From positions 1 to 64,000 of the forward strand of contig JAXDIL010000169.1 in NCBI GenBank assembly GCA_034664005.1: a stretch of 64,000 nt of DNA. The letters are read 5' to 3'. This stretch comes from JACVRW01 sp034664005 (GTDB taxonomy: Bacteria; Actinomycetota; Thermoleophilia; Solirubrobacterales; Thermoleophilaceae). The notes beneath the pieces were generated by a model. The model worked only from the letters and a program-made list of their open reading frames with translations. It was not told where the DNA came from and searched no databases. A program made the position numbers and the translations under genes. This document shows positions 1-7,609 of the stretch, piece after piece (position 1 is the first letter of the stretch; each line of letters begins with the position of its first letter).

Positions 1-2
1 GT

Positions 3-704
3 CAGAACGCGCCCTCGGGCGGGTCGACCGGCGGTGAGCAGACCGCCAGCGACTCGACCGGTGCGCAGGTCGGTCCCCTCGGCGCGAACGCGCCGATCAG
101 GGTGGCGAGCGACGGTGACAACACCGCCGCCTCGAATGGCACGGCGGGCGAGCAGGCGGCGCCCGGCGACCAGTCCACGACGGGCTCGGACGGCTCGGCT
201 CAGGTCGGCCAGGCTGGAGCGTCGGCGCCGATCCGGGTGCTGAGCGACGGCGACACGTCCTCGGGCGGTGGCTCGAGCGGAAGCGGCGACCAGACGGCCA
301 CCGGCTCCCACGGCTCCGCTCAGATCGCGTCGCCCTCGGTGGCCGCTCCGATCCGAGTGGCGAGCGACGGTGACGACACCGCCGCCGCCGCGGACAGCGG
401 GGACACCGACACGGGCGCCCAGGGCAACCCCGGCGACCCCATCGGCGAGCCGAACGGCGAGCCGAACGGCGGCGTGGAGTCGCTCGGGGACACCGTTCCG
501 GCGATGGACATCCTCGAGGACGGCGGCTCGGCCGGCGATGGCAGCTCCACCAACGCCGGGTTCGCACCGGTGGCGGCCGTCGACCTGGCGCAGGCCGGGA
601 CGCTGCCCCTCACCGGGCTCGGCCTCCTGGTGCTGCTCCTGGCGGGGCTCCTGCTCGTCTCGAGCGGGTTCGCCCTCAGGCGCGGGAGCGTGGCCGCTGG
701 ATGA
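3..704 (+). CDS. LPxTG-anchored wall protein with tandem repeats (5' end missing)
   Basis: The reading frame is open from the first bases of the window, so the start lies upstream. The visible 233 residues are acidic and rich in Gly, Ser, Thr and Asp. Three spaced repeats are seen, each an AQVG/AQI-type lead followed by APIRVxSDGD (leads at about 63, 198 and 318; spacing 45 and 40 codons). The end carries a sortase signal: LPLTG at 603-617, a hydrophobic stretch of about 20 residues, then an RR-containing tail. The likely role is a structural or adhesive surface protein linked to peptidoglycan. The ligand is unknown and no catalytic motif is visible. Confidence 0.75.
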   Translation, partial: QNAPSGGSTGGEQTASDSTGAQVGPLGANAPIRVASDGDNTAASNGTAGEQAAPGDQSTTGSDGSAQVGQAGASAPIRVLSDGDTSSGGGSSGSGDQTATGSHGSAQIASPSVAAPIRVASDGDDTAAAADSGDTDTGAQGNPGDPIGEPNGEPNGGVESLGDTVPAMDILEDGGSAGDGSSTNAGFAPVAAVDLAQAGTLPLTGLGLLVLLLAGLLLVSSGFALRRGSVAAG

Positions 705-798
705 GCTTCTGCCAAGCAGCCCTTCCCCCGGGCTGCGACTGGAAGGCCGGAACGGTCGGGTGCGCGTAGCGCGGGGGCCCTGCGCGCCCCGACCAACC

Positions 799-819
799 GG
801 CCGCCCATGACGGGCGGCC
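799..819. terminator. hairpin terminator between convergent genes
   Basis: A perfect 8-bp stem (GGCCGCCC / GGGCGGCC) with a 5-nt loop lies between the ends of two convergent genes (704 and 837). It has no T-run, which is common in high-GC actinobacteria, and could serve both strands. Confidence 0.6.
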
Positions 820-836
820 GCCTTAGTAGAGCCGGC

Positions 837-1577
837 TCAGCGAAGCCGGGTGAGCTTCACGCTCCAGCGCGCCCTGCCTTCGCCGCTGCCGGCGACCGTC
901 TCGCTGTTCGCTCCGAAGTCGGAGAGGTTCTTCCTCGTGAACTTCGTCGTGTCGGACGAGCTCAGCTCGATGCTCCTCACGCGCTTGTTCATGATCAGCG
1001 CGTTGACGTCGTTTCGCTTCGGTCGTCCGCCGAAGCCGAGCAGGCCTGTGTAGAGGCTCGGGTCGGAGCAGGAGCGCTTGTCGCGCCTGTAGAAGCCGCC
1101 CGTCAGGTTGAGGCGGCCGCCAATCGCGAGCAGGAAGCTGCGCGCGGTTCCCGGACGGCGGATCAGCTGGTGGCAGCCACCCTCGCCGGACTGGTTCGGG
1201 AACGGTGGCGGCGGCGGCACGTCGCACTGGTCGTCGGGGACGCCCACCATCTCGACGGTGTACGGGCTGGCGTCGGTCAGCACGGTGCCCGGCACCTTGA
1301 TCTCACTGGACTGGAGCGCACGGCCGTTCCCCTTGAACGTGACGCGCCCGCCGCGGATCTTGGCCTTGAGCTGGCCGCCGCCCTCGCCCTTGTAGACGTA
1401 GTGGACGTCGCGCTCGCCGCAGTACCCGTCACCGGGGGCCGGGTGGCGGACCGACTCGGCCCAGTCGCTCGTCTGGACCACGGTGAGGTCCACCTTGAAG
1501 CGGTAGGAGGCGGCCTCGGCGGCGCCGGGCAGCACCAGCAGCAGTCCGGCCACCCAAAAGGGAATAGTCACTCGCAT
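837..1577 (-). CDS. secreted protein of unknown function
   Basis: About 246 residues. The start chosen is the ATG at 1577 (MRVTIPFW...), because a TAGGTT box ends 7 nt upstream, consistent with a leaderless transcript; a longer reading frame would cover that box. An N-terminal hydrophobic segment ending in AEA is a typical signal peptide. The mature part has several cysteines, including two pairs around a proline run (DQCDVPPPPP), suggesting disulfides outside the cell. I do not recognise the family and see no catalytic motif. It converges on the LPxTG gene across a hairpin. Confidence 0.7.
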   Translation of the reverse strand: MRVTIPFWVAGLLLVLPGAAEAASYRFKVDLTVVQTSDWAESVRHPAPGDGYCGERDVHYVYKGEGGGQLKAKIRGGRVTFKGNGRALQSSEIKVPGTVLTDASPYTVEMVGVPDDQCDVPPPPPFPNQSGEGGCHQLIRRPGTARSFLLAIGGRLNLTGGFYRRDKRSCSDPSLYTGLLGFGGRPKRNDVNALIMNKRVRSIELSSSDTTKFTRKNLSDFGANSETVAGSGEGRARWSVKLTRLR

Positions 1578-1656
1578 GGGGCATAACCTAGCCCGAAAGC
1601 ACGGCAATGATGTTCCCGGCCCAGTGCCGCGTCACCCCGCTCTAGCGGTCAGGCGG

Positions 1657-3106
1657 TCAGGCAGCCGGCGCGAGCCGGTAGGCCGCTGCGTCGAAGCGGC
1701 GTGTGCGGCGGCGGTACTCGAACGTGAAGCCGGGCCACTGGATCGAGTTGCGGCCGTTCCGGTCGAAGTACCAGCTGCCGCAGCCGCCGGTGTTCCAGAC
1801 GCTCGTGGCGAGCCGCTCCTGAAGCTCCTCGTTGTAGGCCGCCTGCGCCTCGGGGCGTACCTCGAACTCGGCCGCGCCGCGCAGGCGCATCGTGCGGAGC
1901 GCGTCGAGCGTAGTTCATCTGCGACTCGAGCATGAAGACGATCGAGCTGTGCCCCAGGTTCACGTTCGGGCCGTAGAAGAACAGGAGGTTGGGGAAGCCC
2001 GCGACCGTCGTGCCCAGGTAGGCCTCGGGGCTGCCGTTCCACGTCTCCGCGAGCGAGCGGCCCTCGCGCCCGCGGATGCGTTCGGCGATCGGCAGCTCGG
2101 CCGGCTTGAAGCCGGTCGCGAAGATGAGCGTGTCGATCTCACGCTCGATCCCGTCGCCGTCGACGATCGAGTGCTCGCGCAACTCCTGCACGCCGCTGGT
2201 CACGAGGGCGACGTTCGGCGCCTGGATGGCCGGATACCACTTGCTCGACAGGACGATCCGCTTGCAGAAGATCTCGTAGTCCGGCGTCAGTCGCGCGCGT
2301 AGCTCCGGGTCGCGAACCTGGCGCCGCAGGTGGAGGCGCGCGTTCAGCTCCTGCGCCTTCAGCCAGCGCCGGTCGTGCGTGAGGCCGAGCGCCTGGGTCT
2401 CGCGCAGCGCCCACACCACCGTGCGCGAGAGCCGCTGGAGCAGCGGCACGCGGCGGTACAGCGTGCGCAGCTCGCGGCCCACGGGGTGGTCCATGTGCGG
2501 GATCACCCACGGCGGCGTGCGCTGGAACAGGTGGAGCTTGCCGAGCCGCGGTTGGATCTCGGGCATCACCTGCACGGCGGTCGCGCCCGAGCCGAGCAGC
2601 GCGACGCGCTTGCGGGTGAGGTCGTCGGAGTGGTCCCAGCTCGCCGTGTGGAAGGCGTTGCCCTGGAAGCGGTCGAGCCCCGGCAGCGCCGGCGTGAACG
2701 GCTCGCTCAGGAGGCCGGGCGCGGCCACCAGCACGCGCGCGTGGATCGGCCCGGTCGTGGTCTCGAGCTCCCAGCGCTGAGCCGCGGCCGACCAGCTCGC
2801 GCCGAGCAGCTCGCAGCCGAGCCGCGTATGGGGCAGGACGTCGAAGCGGCGCGCGCAGTCGCGCAGGTACTCGAGGATCTGGTCGCGCATCGGATAGGCG
2901 CGGTCCCAGTGCGGGTTACGAGCGAACGAGAAGGAGTACAGGTTCGACGGGATGTCGCACTGGCAGCCGGGGTAGCTGTTCGCCCACCAGGTGCCGCCCA
3001 CGTCCTCGCTCCGCTCGATCAGGACGAAGTCGGTTCCCTCCTGCTTCAGCCGGATGGCCATGCCGAGGCCACCGAAGCCCGCCCCGACGATTGCAACCTC
3101 GTGCAC
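1657..3106 (-). pseudogene. Baeyer-Villiger-type flavin monooxygenase, frameshifted
   Basis: FAD- and NADPH-dependent monooxygenase of the type that inserts oxygen next to a ketone. Visible motifs are the FAD Rossmann loop GAGFGG at the N-terminus, the BVMO fingerprint FQGNAFHTASWD, and the second dinucleotide loop GSGATA. The frame breaks near 1907-1911: after SQMNYA the original frame turns into low-complexity Arg/Ala sequence, while the correct C-terminus (LDALRT..., then WNTGGCGSWYF and FTFEYRRRTRRFD) continues in another frame to 1657. Two bases missing from a GCGC repeat would explain it. Start taken at GTG 3106, just before VHEVAIVGAG, with a CAAGAT -10-like box 7 nt upstream. Either a recent pseudogene or a sequence error. 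Confidence 0.8.
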
Positions 3107-3112
3107 GGGCCG

Positions 3113-3119
3113 TATCTTG
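3113..3119. promoter_or_regulatory. overlapping divergent -10 boxes (leaderless pair)
   Basis: Only 19 bp separate the divergent GTG starts at 3106 (-) and 3126 (+). TATCTT (3113-3118, plus strand) ends 7 nt before 3126, and CAAGAT (3119-3114, minus strand) ends 7 nt before 3106. Both genes would be leaderless and would compete for the same bases. The plus box matches the consensus better than the minus box. Confidence 0.45.
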
Positions 3120-3125
3120 ACGGGC

Positions 3126-3521
3126 GTGAACGACTCCAACGTCGAGATCGTGCGACGGCTGTTCGAGCGGTTCGCGGAGGGCGGCGTCGAGGCCACGATG
3201 GACGCTTTCCACGAGGAGCTCGTCATCGAGATCCCCCCGGACCTCTCGGCGGAGCCGGACGTCTATCGCGGGCACGACGGCGTCCGCCGCTACTTTGCCG
3301 GCTTCGACGGAATGATCGAGGACGTGCGCTACGAGCCGATCGAGCTGAGCGCGGCGGGGGAGCGCGTGGTGCTCGCCCACATCCGGCTCGGCGGTCGCGG
3401 GGTCAGCAGCGGCGTCGACGTGGACCTGGAGGCCTTCGTGGTCCACGAGTTCGCCGACGGGAAGATCGTGCGGATGCGGCCCTATCCCGACATCGAGTCG
3501 GCGCGGGCCGCGATCCGCTAG
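3126..3521 (+). CDS. SnoaL/NTF2-like family protein
   Basis: 131 residues with the pattern of the NTF2-like (SnoaL) fold: an N-terminal helix (NVEIVRRLFERFAEGGVEATMDAF), a YRGHDGVRRYFAGF segment, and a final strand ending VRMRPYPDIESA. Such proteins are small cone-shaped isomerases, hydrolases or binding proteins, and the substrate cannot be read from sequence. It diverges from the flavin monooxygenase with 19 bp between starts, so the two may act on related compounds. GTG start supported by a -10 box 7 nt upstream. Confidence 0.75.
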   Translation: MNDSNVEIVRRLFERFAEGGVEATMDAFHEELVIEIPPDLSAEPDVYRGHDGVRRYFAGFDGMIEDVRYEPIELSAAGERVVLAHIRLGGRGVSSGVDVDLEAFVVHEFADGKIVRMRPYPDIESARAAIR

Positions 3522-3528
3522 GCGGCGA

Positions 3529-3978
3529 TCACCCGCCCTCGGCGCGCTGCTTGAGCCCGTCCGCGGCGTCGCCCAGGAGCATGTCCCGCACCTTGGACTC
3601 GGCCGGGCCGCGCAGCAGCATGCCGAGCATGCGGCCCGGGTCGGCCTCGAGCGCGTAGGTCGCGCGCGTGCGCCCGCCCCCGAGGTCCTCGAAGGTCCAG
3701 GAGCCGGTGAGCGACTTGGTGTCGCCCTTCTCCTGCACCCAACGGATCGCCGTGGGCTCCTCGTAGGAGAAGCGCAGCACCGAGCGCACCGTCTTCACCT
3801 TGGCGTCGGACTCGGTCTCCACCACGAGCGCGCGCTTTTCGCCGTCGCGCTCGAGCACCTCCACGTCCTTCAACGATCCCTGCCACTCCGGCGCGTGGTC
3901 GATGTCCGACGCGATCTCATAACAGCGCTCGACCGGAGCATCGACCTCGACGGAGCGCTCACCGCTGATGATTCCCAT
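3529..3978 (-). CDS. SRPBCC (START-like) ligand-binding protein
   Basis: 149 residues. The opening (SGERSVEVDAPVERCYEIASDIDHAPEWQ) and the later RWVQEKGDTKSLTGSWTFE and GRTRATYALEADPG blocks fit the polyketide cyclase/START-like SRPBCC fold, a hydrophobic cavity used to bind lipids or polyketides. The ATG at 3978 follows a TAGGCT box by 8 nt, so it may have its own leaderless transcript, though it also lies 11 bp after the MFS gene on the same strand. Confidence 0.8.
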   Translation of the reverse strand: MGIISGERSVEVDAPVERCYEIASDIDHAPEWQGSLKDVEVLERDGEKRALVVETESDAKVKTVRSVLRFSYEEPTAIRWVQEKGDTKSLTGSWTFEDLGGGRTRATYALEADPGRMLGMLLRGPAESKVRDMLLGDAADGLKQRAEGG

Positions 3979-3989
3979 GGCGCGCGAGC

Positions 3990-5192
3990 CTATCGCGGGG
4001 TTGCCAGGGCGGGCGTGAGCGTCGCCCGGCGCGCGAACAGCACCGCGGCGCCGGCCGTCGACACCACCACGGCCGCCAGCACGGCGGTCGCCCACGAGTA
4101 CTGCTCGACCAGCGTCCCGCCCACGGCGGCGCCGAGCGACACGCCTGCCACCAGCGCGGTGAGCGGCCACGTGAAGGCCTCGGTCGTGGTGCCGCGCGGT
4201 GCCACCCGCTCCACGAGCTGGTTGCGCGATGCGATCAGCGGCGCGATCGGGAGGCCGGCGACGATCGCCACCAGCGCCATCGTTGCGGGCGAGGTCGCGG
4301 CGAACAGCGCGGCGAGGGCGAGCGGGAGCGCGAACGTCAGGCGCAGGTGCACGTCGGTAAGCCGCGCGCGCGAGGGCCACGCGCCGTAGAGGAGTCCGGA
4401 GACCCCGCTCGCCCCCGACCAGACCGCGAGCAGGAGGCCGGCCAGCTCCTTCGAGCCCTCGTGGGCGCTGAAGGCGGGCAGCACCACCTCGATCGTGCCG
4501 AGCGAGAAGCCCACAGGGAGACTCACGAACACGAGCGTGCGCAGGCCGGGCGCAGCGAGCGCGCCCAGCCCGAAGCGGCGCGTACCGGCCTCGGGCGCGT
4601 CGGGGCGGCCGCGGCCGTGCAGGCTGGCCAGCAGCATCGAGGTGCCGCCAAGCACGCAGGCCGCGGACAGGGCGAGCGCGTACTCGGGGCCGACCGTCGC
4701 GACGAGCACGGTCGTTAGCAGCGGACCCGTCACGAAGATGAGCTCGATCATCACCGAGTCGAGCGCGTACGCGGCCGGCAGCAGCTCCGGTTGGTCCTTG
4801 AGGAGCACCGGCCAGCGCGAGCGCAGCACCGACGAGACGGGCGGGATCGCCGACCCCGCCGCGAACGCGGCCACCGCCAGCACAGCGGGTACCGCGTCCG
4901 CGGCGCCGAGCAACCAGACGAGCACCAGGCCGACCGCGTGGGCGAAGGCGAGCGGCAGGAGCGCTCGCTCGCCGCGCCAGTCCACCAGCCGTCCCTGGAG
5001 CGGAGCGCCGACCGCGCTGCCGAGCGCAAGCGCGCCCGTGCACACGCCGGCGACGGCGAACGAGCCGGTCACCTCCTGCACGTAGAGCAGGATCGCGAGG
5101 CCGCTGATGCCGATCGGCAGACGGCCGATGAGCGTCGCGAGAACGATGGCGGCGACGCCCGGAGCTCTCAGGATGCGTACGTACCCGCCCAC
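3990..5192 (-). CDS. MFS transporter
   Basis: 400 residues with about twelve hydrophobic helices and the cytoplasmic loop GRLVDWRGERALLPL, a degenerate MFS motif A. Glycine- and alanine-rich helices (AVGGTLVEQYSWATAV near the C-terminus) suit a drug or metabolite exporter. Substrate unknown. The GTG at 5192 was chosen because the reading frame upstream is basic, non-membrane sequence overlapping the divergent yceH-like gene. A CATCCT box lies 6 nt upstream. Confidence 0.85.
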   Translation of the reverse strand: MGGYVRILRAPGVAAIVLATLIGRLPIGISGLAILLYVQEVTGSFAVAGVCTGALALGSAVGAPLQGRLVDWRGERALLPLAFAHAVGLVLVWLLGAADAVPAVLAVAAFAAGSAIPPVSSVLRSRWPVLLKDQPELLPAAYALDSVMIELIFVTGPLLTTVLVATVGPEYALALSAACVLGGTSMLLASLHGRGRPDAPEAGTRRFGLGALAAPGLRTLVFVSLPVGFSLGTIEVVLPAFSAHEGSKELAGLLLAVWSGASGVSGLLYGAWPSRARLTDVHLRLTFALPLALAALFAATSPATMALVAIVAGLPIAPLIASRNQLVERVAPRGTTTEAFTWPLTALVAGVSLGAAVGGTLVEQYSWATAVLAAVVVSTAGAAVLFARRATLTPALATPR

Positions 5193-5238
5193 GCTCTGAG
5201 GATGGCAGCCGCTCGGCTTACGCAATGCTGTGCGACCG

Positions 5239-5925
5239 ATGGAACCGGACGTTGTGGAGATCCGCGTGCTCGGCTGCCTCGTCGAGAAGCAGCGCACGAC
5301 GCCGGACGTCTATCCGCTGACACTGAACTCGCTGCGGCTCGCCTGCAACCAGTCGACGAACCGCGACCCGGTCGTCGAGTACGACGAGAACACGGTGCGC
5401 GGTGGCATCGACCGGCTGGTCGCGCGGAAGTGGGCCACGCTCGCGAGCTGGTCGAACCGGCGCTCGATGAAGTACAGGCACACGCTCGACGTGGCCCTCG
5501 CTCTGGACGACGCCGAGCTAGCGGTGCTCACCGTGCTCATGCTGCGCGGGCCACAGACGCCCGGCGAGCTCCGCACCCGCACCGAGCGGATGCACCGCTT
5601 CGCCGACGCGGACGAGCTGGCCGCCGTGCTCGCCCGGCTCGCCGAACGCGAGCTGGTGGCGAGCCTCGGAAAGCGGCCGGGGCAGCGCGAGGAGCGCTAC
5701 ACGCAGCTGGTCGGGCAGGCCGGCGACGACAGCGCCGAGCCGGCGGAGCCGCGGCCCGCCCCCGCCGGGGAGACGCCGCCCGCCGGGGAGACGCCACCCG
5801 CCGCCGCGCGCGACAGCGCTCCGGCCCCCGCGCGCGAGACGGGCGTCGGCGGAGTCGCGCGCGTGGAGGAGCAGATCGCCGAGCTGCGCAGACAGATCCA
5901 GGCGCTGCGCGATGGACGCGCATAA
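5239..5925 (+). CDS. YceH-like protein (UPF0502/DUF480)
   Basis: About 228 residues. The conserved core is clear: ARVIGCLLEKQ-like IRVLGCLVEKQRTTPDVYPL, LACNQSTNRDPV, then LRGPQTPGELRTRTERMHRF. The family has two winged-helix domains and resembles DNA-binding proteins; its function is not established. After residue about 160 comes a Pro/Ala/Glu linker with a repeated PAGETPP unit, then a short coiled coil (EEQIAELRRQIQALRDG) that is also present in E. coli YceH. A GTG at 5230 is an alternative start. The end overlaps the next gene by 14 nt. Confidence 0.85.
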   Translation: MEPDVVEIRVLGCLVEKQRTTPDVYPLTLNSLRLACNQSTNRDPVVEYDENTVRGGIDRLVARKWATLASWSNRRSMKYRHTLDVALALDDAELAVLTVLMLRGPQTPGELRTRTERMHRFADADELAAVLARLAERELVASLGKRPGQREERYTQLVGQAGDDSAEPAEPRPAPAGETPPAGETPPAAARDSAPAPARETGVGGVARVEEQIAELRRQIQALRDGRA

Positions 5926-6313
5926 GCGCTCGGTCGCCGTGGTGCTGGAACGCCCCGCCGGCGTGCTGCTCGTGCGGCGCCCCGACCACGACGAGGATCT
6001 GCCCGGCGTCTGGGGGCTGCCCGCCGTGAGCCTCGGCGACGGCGAGTCACAGGAGGACGGCGTCCGCCGCGCGGGCCGCGAGAAGCTCGGTGTCGAGCTG
6101 GGTCCCGTCCGGCCGCTCGGCGCGGACGGTCCGATGACCGACTGGGAGGCGCGGATCGTGACCGGCGAGCCCTCCGTTCCGCAACGGGGACCCAACACCC
6201 AATACGCCGAGCTCCGCTGGGGCGCCCTCGCCGAGCTCGCGCCGGCCGCTCGCCAGGGCTCGCTCTGCTCGCGCGTGCTGCTCCGGGCCCGCGGTCTAGA
6301 TTGGACGACGTGA
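5912..6313 (+). CDS. NUDIX-fold protein with degenerate catalytic box
   Basis: 133 residues. The fold is recognisable (VAVVLERPAGVLLVRRP, then GVWGLPAVSLGDGES). The Nudix box GX5EX7REUXEEXGU is only half kept: G, E and RE are present, but the metal-binding EE pair is replaced by GV (REKLGVEL). Catalysis is therefore doubtful, and it may bind nucleotides without hydrolysing them. It starts inside the 3' end of the yceH-like gene and its stop overlaps the next NUDIX gene, so the three are probably translated together. Confidence 0.65.
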   Translation: MDAHKRSVAVVLERPAGVLLVRRPDHDEDLPGVWGLPAVSLGDGESQEDGVRRAGREKLGVELGPVRPLGADGPMTDWEARIVTGEPSVPQRGPNTQYAELRWGALAELAPAARQGSLCSRVLLRARGLDWTT

Positions 6314-6957
6314 GCTCACGGCCTGGAGTGCTGGCGCGCGGACCGTGGCGAGCGGACCAGGTCGAGGCCGTCTGGCGCGAGGACGCCTACGAGGTCGCGG
6401 CCGACGTCCACCGCCTGGCCGACGGCGCCGTCGACGATCTGCGCGAGCGCGGCTCGCCCTCGCACGACGGCATGGCCACCCGGTTGGTGAGCTGGCACGC
6501 GGACGACGGCCTGCTCCGCCTCGAGCTCCAGCCGGTGCGCTGGGCGCTGCGCCTGCTCGACGACGCCTCGGACAGCCTCACCGCGCTGTGCGTGGTCCGC
6601 TCGGCGGACGGCCGCTGGCGGGCCGGCCGCCGCGCCGGCTGGGTCTCGAGCTGGGCGAACCGCTGGGCGCTGGGGGCGGGCGGTGCGGTGGACCTCGGCG
6701 AGAGTCCCGCCGAGACGCTCACCCGCGAGCTTCAGGAGGAGTGGCAGATCGAGCCGGATGCGCTCTCGGTCGAGGCCCTGATCGCGCTGCCGAACGGAAT
6801 GAACATGCTGGTCGGGCTCGCCACCGTGCCGGACAGCTGCGCGCCCGTGCCGGACGCCGAGCACGACGAGTGGGCCTGGTGGCCCGCCGACATAGACGAC
6901 TGGCCCGCCGAGGCGGACGAGCGCCTCAAGCTGATGGCAGCCCTACTGGGCAGCTGA
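6310..6957 (+). CDS. NUDIX hydrolase
   Basis: About 215 residues. The complete Nudix box sits in GGAVDLGESPAETLTRELQE followed by EW, with both metal-binding glutamates intact. The N-terminal 100 residues form an extra domain without a recognised motif. Hydrolysis of a nucleoside diphosphate linked to another group is expected; substrate unknown. The GTG at 6310 is preferred over an upstream TTG because it gives the GTGA overlap with the stop of the preceding, degenerate NUDIX gene. It converges on msrA with a 32-nt overlap. Confidence 0.8.
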   Translation: MSSRPGVLARGPWRADQVEAVWREDAYEVAADVHRLADGAVDDLRERGSPSHDGMATRLVSWHADDGLLRLELQPVRWALRLLDDASDSLTALCVVRSADGRWRAGRRAGWVSSWANRWALGAGGAVDLGESPAETLTRELQEEWQIEPDALSVEALIALPNGMNMLVGLATVPDSCAPVPDAEHDEWAWWPADIDDWPAEADERLKLMAALLGS

Positions 6958-7582
6958 CGCCCGTCCCGCCGATCCCGCAATAGCCGTTCGGGTTCTTCGC
7001 GAGGTACTGCTGGTGGTAGTCCTCGGCGTAGAAGAACTCCGGGGCGTCGACGATCTCCGTGGTGATGTCGCCGTAGCCGGCGGCGCCGAGGCGCTCCGCA
7101 AAGCGCTCGCGCGATGCCTCGGCGGCCTGCCGCTGGGCGTCCGAGGTCACGTAGATCCCGGAGCGGTACTGGGTGCCCATGTCGTTGCCCTGGCGCATCC
7201 CCTGGGTGGGGTCATGGCCCTCCCAGAAGACCCTCAGCAGCTCGTCGTAGGAGAGCTCCTCGGGCCGGAAGGCCACGAGCACGACCTCGTTGTGCCCGGT
7301 GCGCCCGCTGCAAACCTCCTCGTAGGTCGGGTTCGGCGTGAACCCGGCGGCGTAGCCGGCGGCTGTCGTGTAGACGCCCGGTGTCTGCCAGAAGCCGCGC
7401 TCGGCGCCCCAGAAGCAGCCCATGCCGAACACGGCCGTCTCGACCCCGTCGGGGAAGGGCCCTTCGAGCGGCGTGCCGAGCACGAAGTGCGTTTCTGGCA
7501 CGTCAAAGGAGCGGGTGTCCCGGCCGGGGAGCGCGTCCGCCGGCTCGGGCATCGCGGTCTTGTCGCGGAACAGGAAGCTCAT
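6926..7582 (-). CDS. msrA: peptide-methionine (S)-S-oxide reductase MsrA
   Basis: 218 residues. Repairs the S-epimer of oxidised methionine using a thiol relay. The catalytic cysteine is C56 in MGCFWGAE, followed by GYAGG-type and YHQQYLAKNPNGYCGIGGTG motifs that carry resolving cysteines near the C-terminus. The first 40 residues form the N-terminal extension seen in E. coli-type MsrA. The start at 7582 follows a TACCCT box by 7 nt (probable leaderless mRNA). It is divergent from a P450 gene. Confidence 0.93.
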   Translation of the reverse strand: MSFLFRDKTAMPEPADALPGRDTRSFDVPETHFVLGTPLEGPFPDGVETAVFGMGCFWGAERGFWQTPGVYTTAAGYAAGFTPNPTYEEVCSGRTGHNEVVLVAFRPEELSYDELLRVFWEGHDPTQGMRQGNDMGTQYRSGIYVTSDAQRQAAEASRERFAERLGAAGYGDITTEIVDAPEFFYAEDYHQQYLAKNPNGYCGIGGTGVSCPVGLPSA

Positions 7583-7589
7583 GTCATCA

Positions 7590-7599
7590 AGGGTAGTCT
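7590..7599. promoter_or_regulatory. overlapping divergent -10 boxes between msrA and P450
   Basis: TACCCT on the minus strand (7595-7590) and TAGTCT on the plus strand (7594-7599) share the TA step at 7594-7595. The first ends 7 nt before the msrA ATG and the second 10 nt before the P450 ATG. This is a symmetrical, bidirectional promoter with almost no leader on either side. Confidence 0.5.
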
Positions 7600-7609
7600 C
7601 CGCCGCTCC

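Noticed and set aside
807..1586. A 259-codon plus-strand frame opposite the secreted protein
   Set aside because: The minus-strand frame has a signal peptide, balanced composition and a -10 box; the plus frame is a high-GC shadow.
5761..5811. PAGETPP repeat as a mobile or CRISPR-like repeat
   Set aside because: Two in-frame copies inside the YceH-like linker; a protein low-complexity repeat, without spacers.
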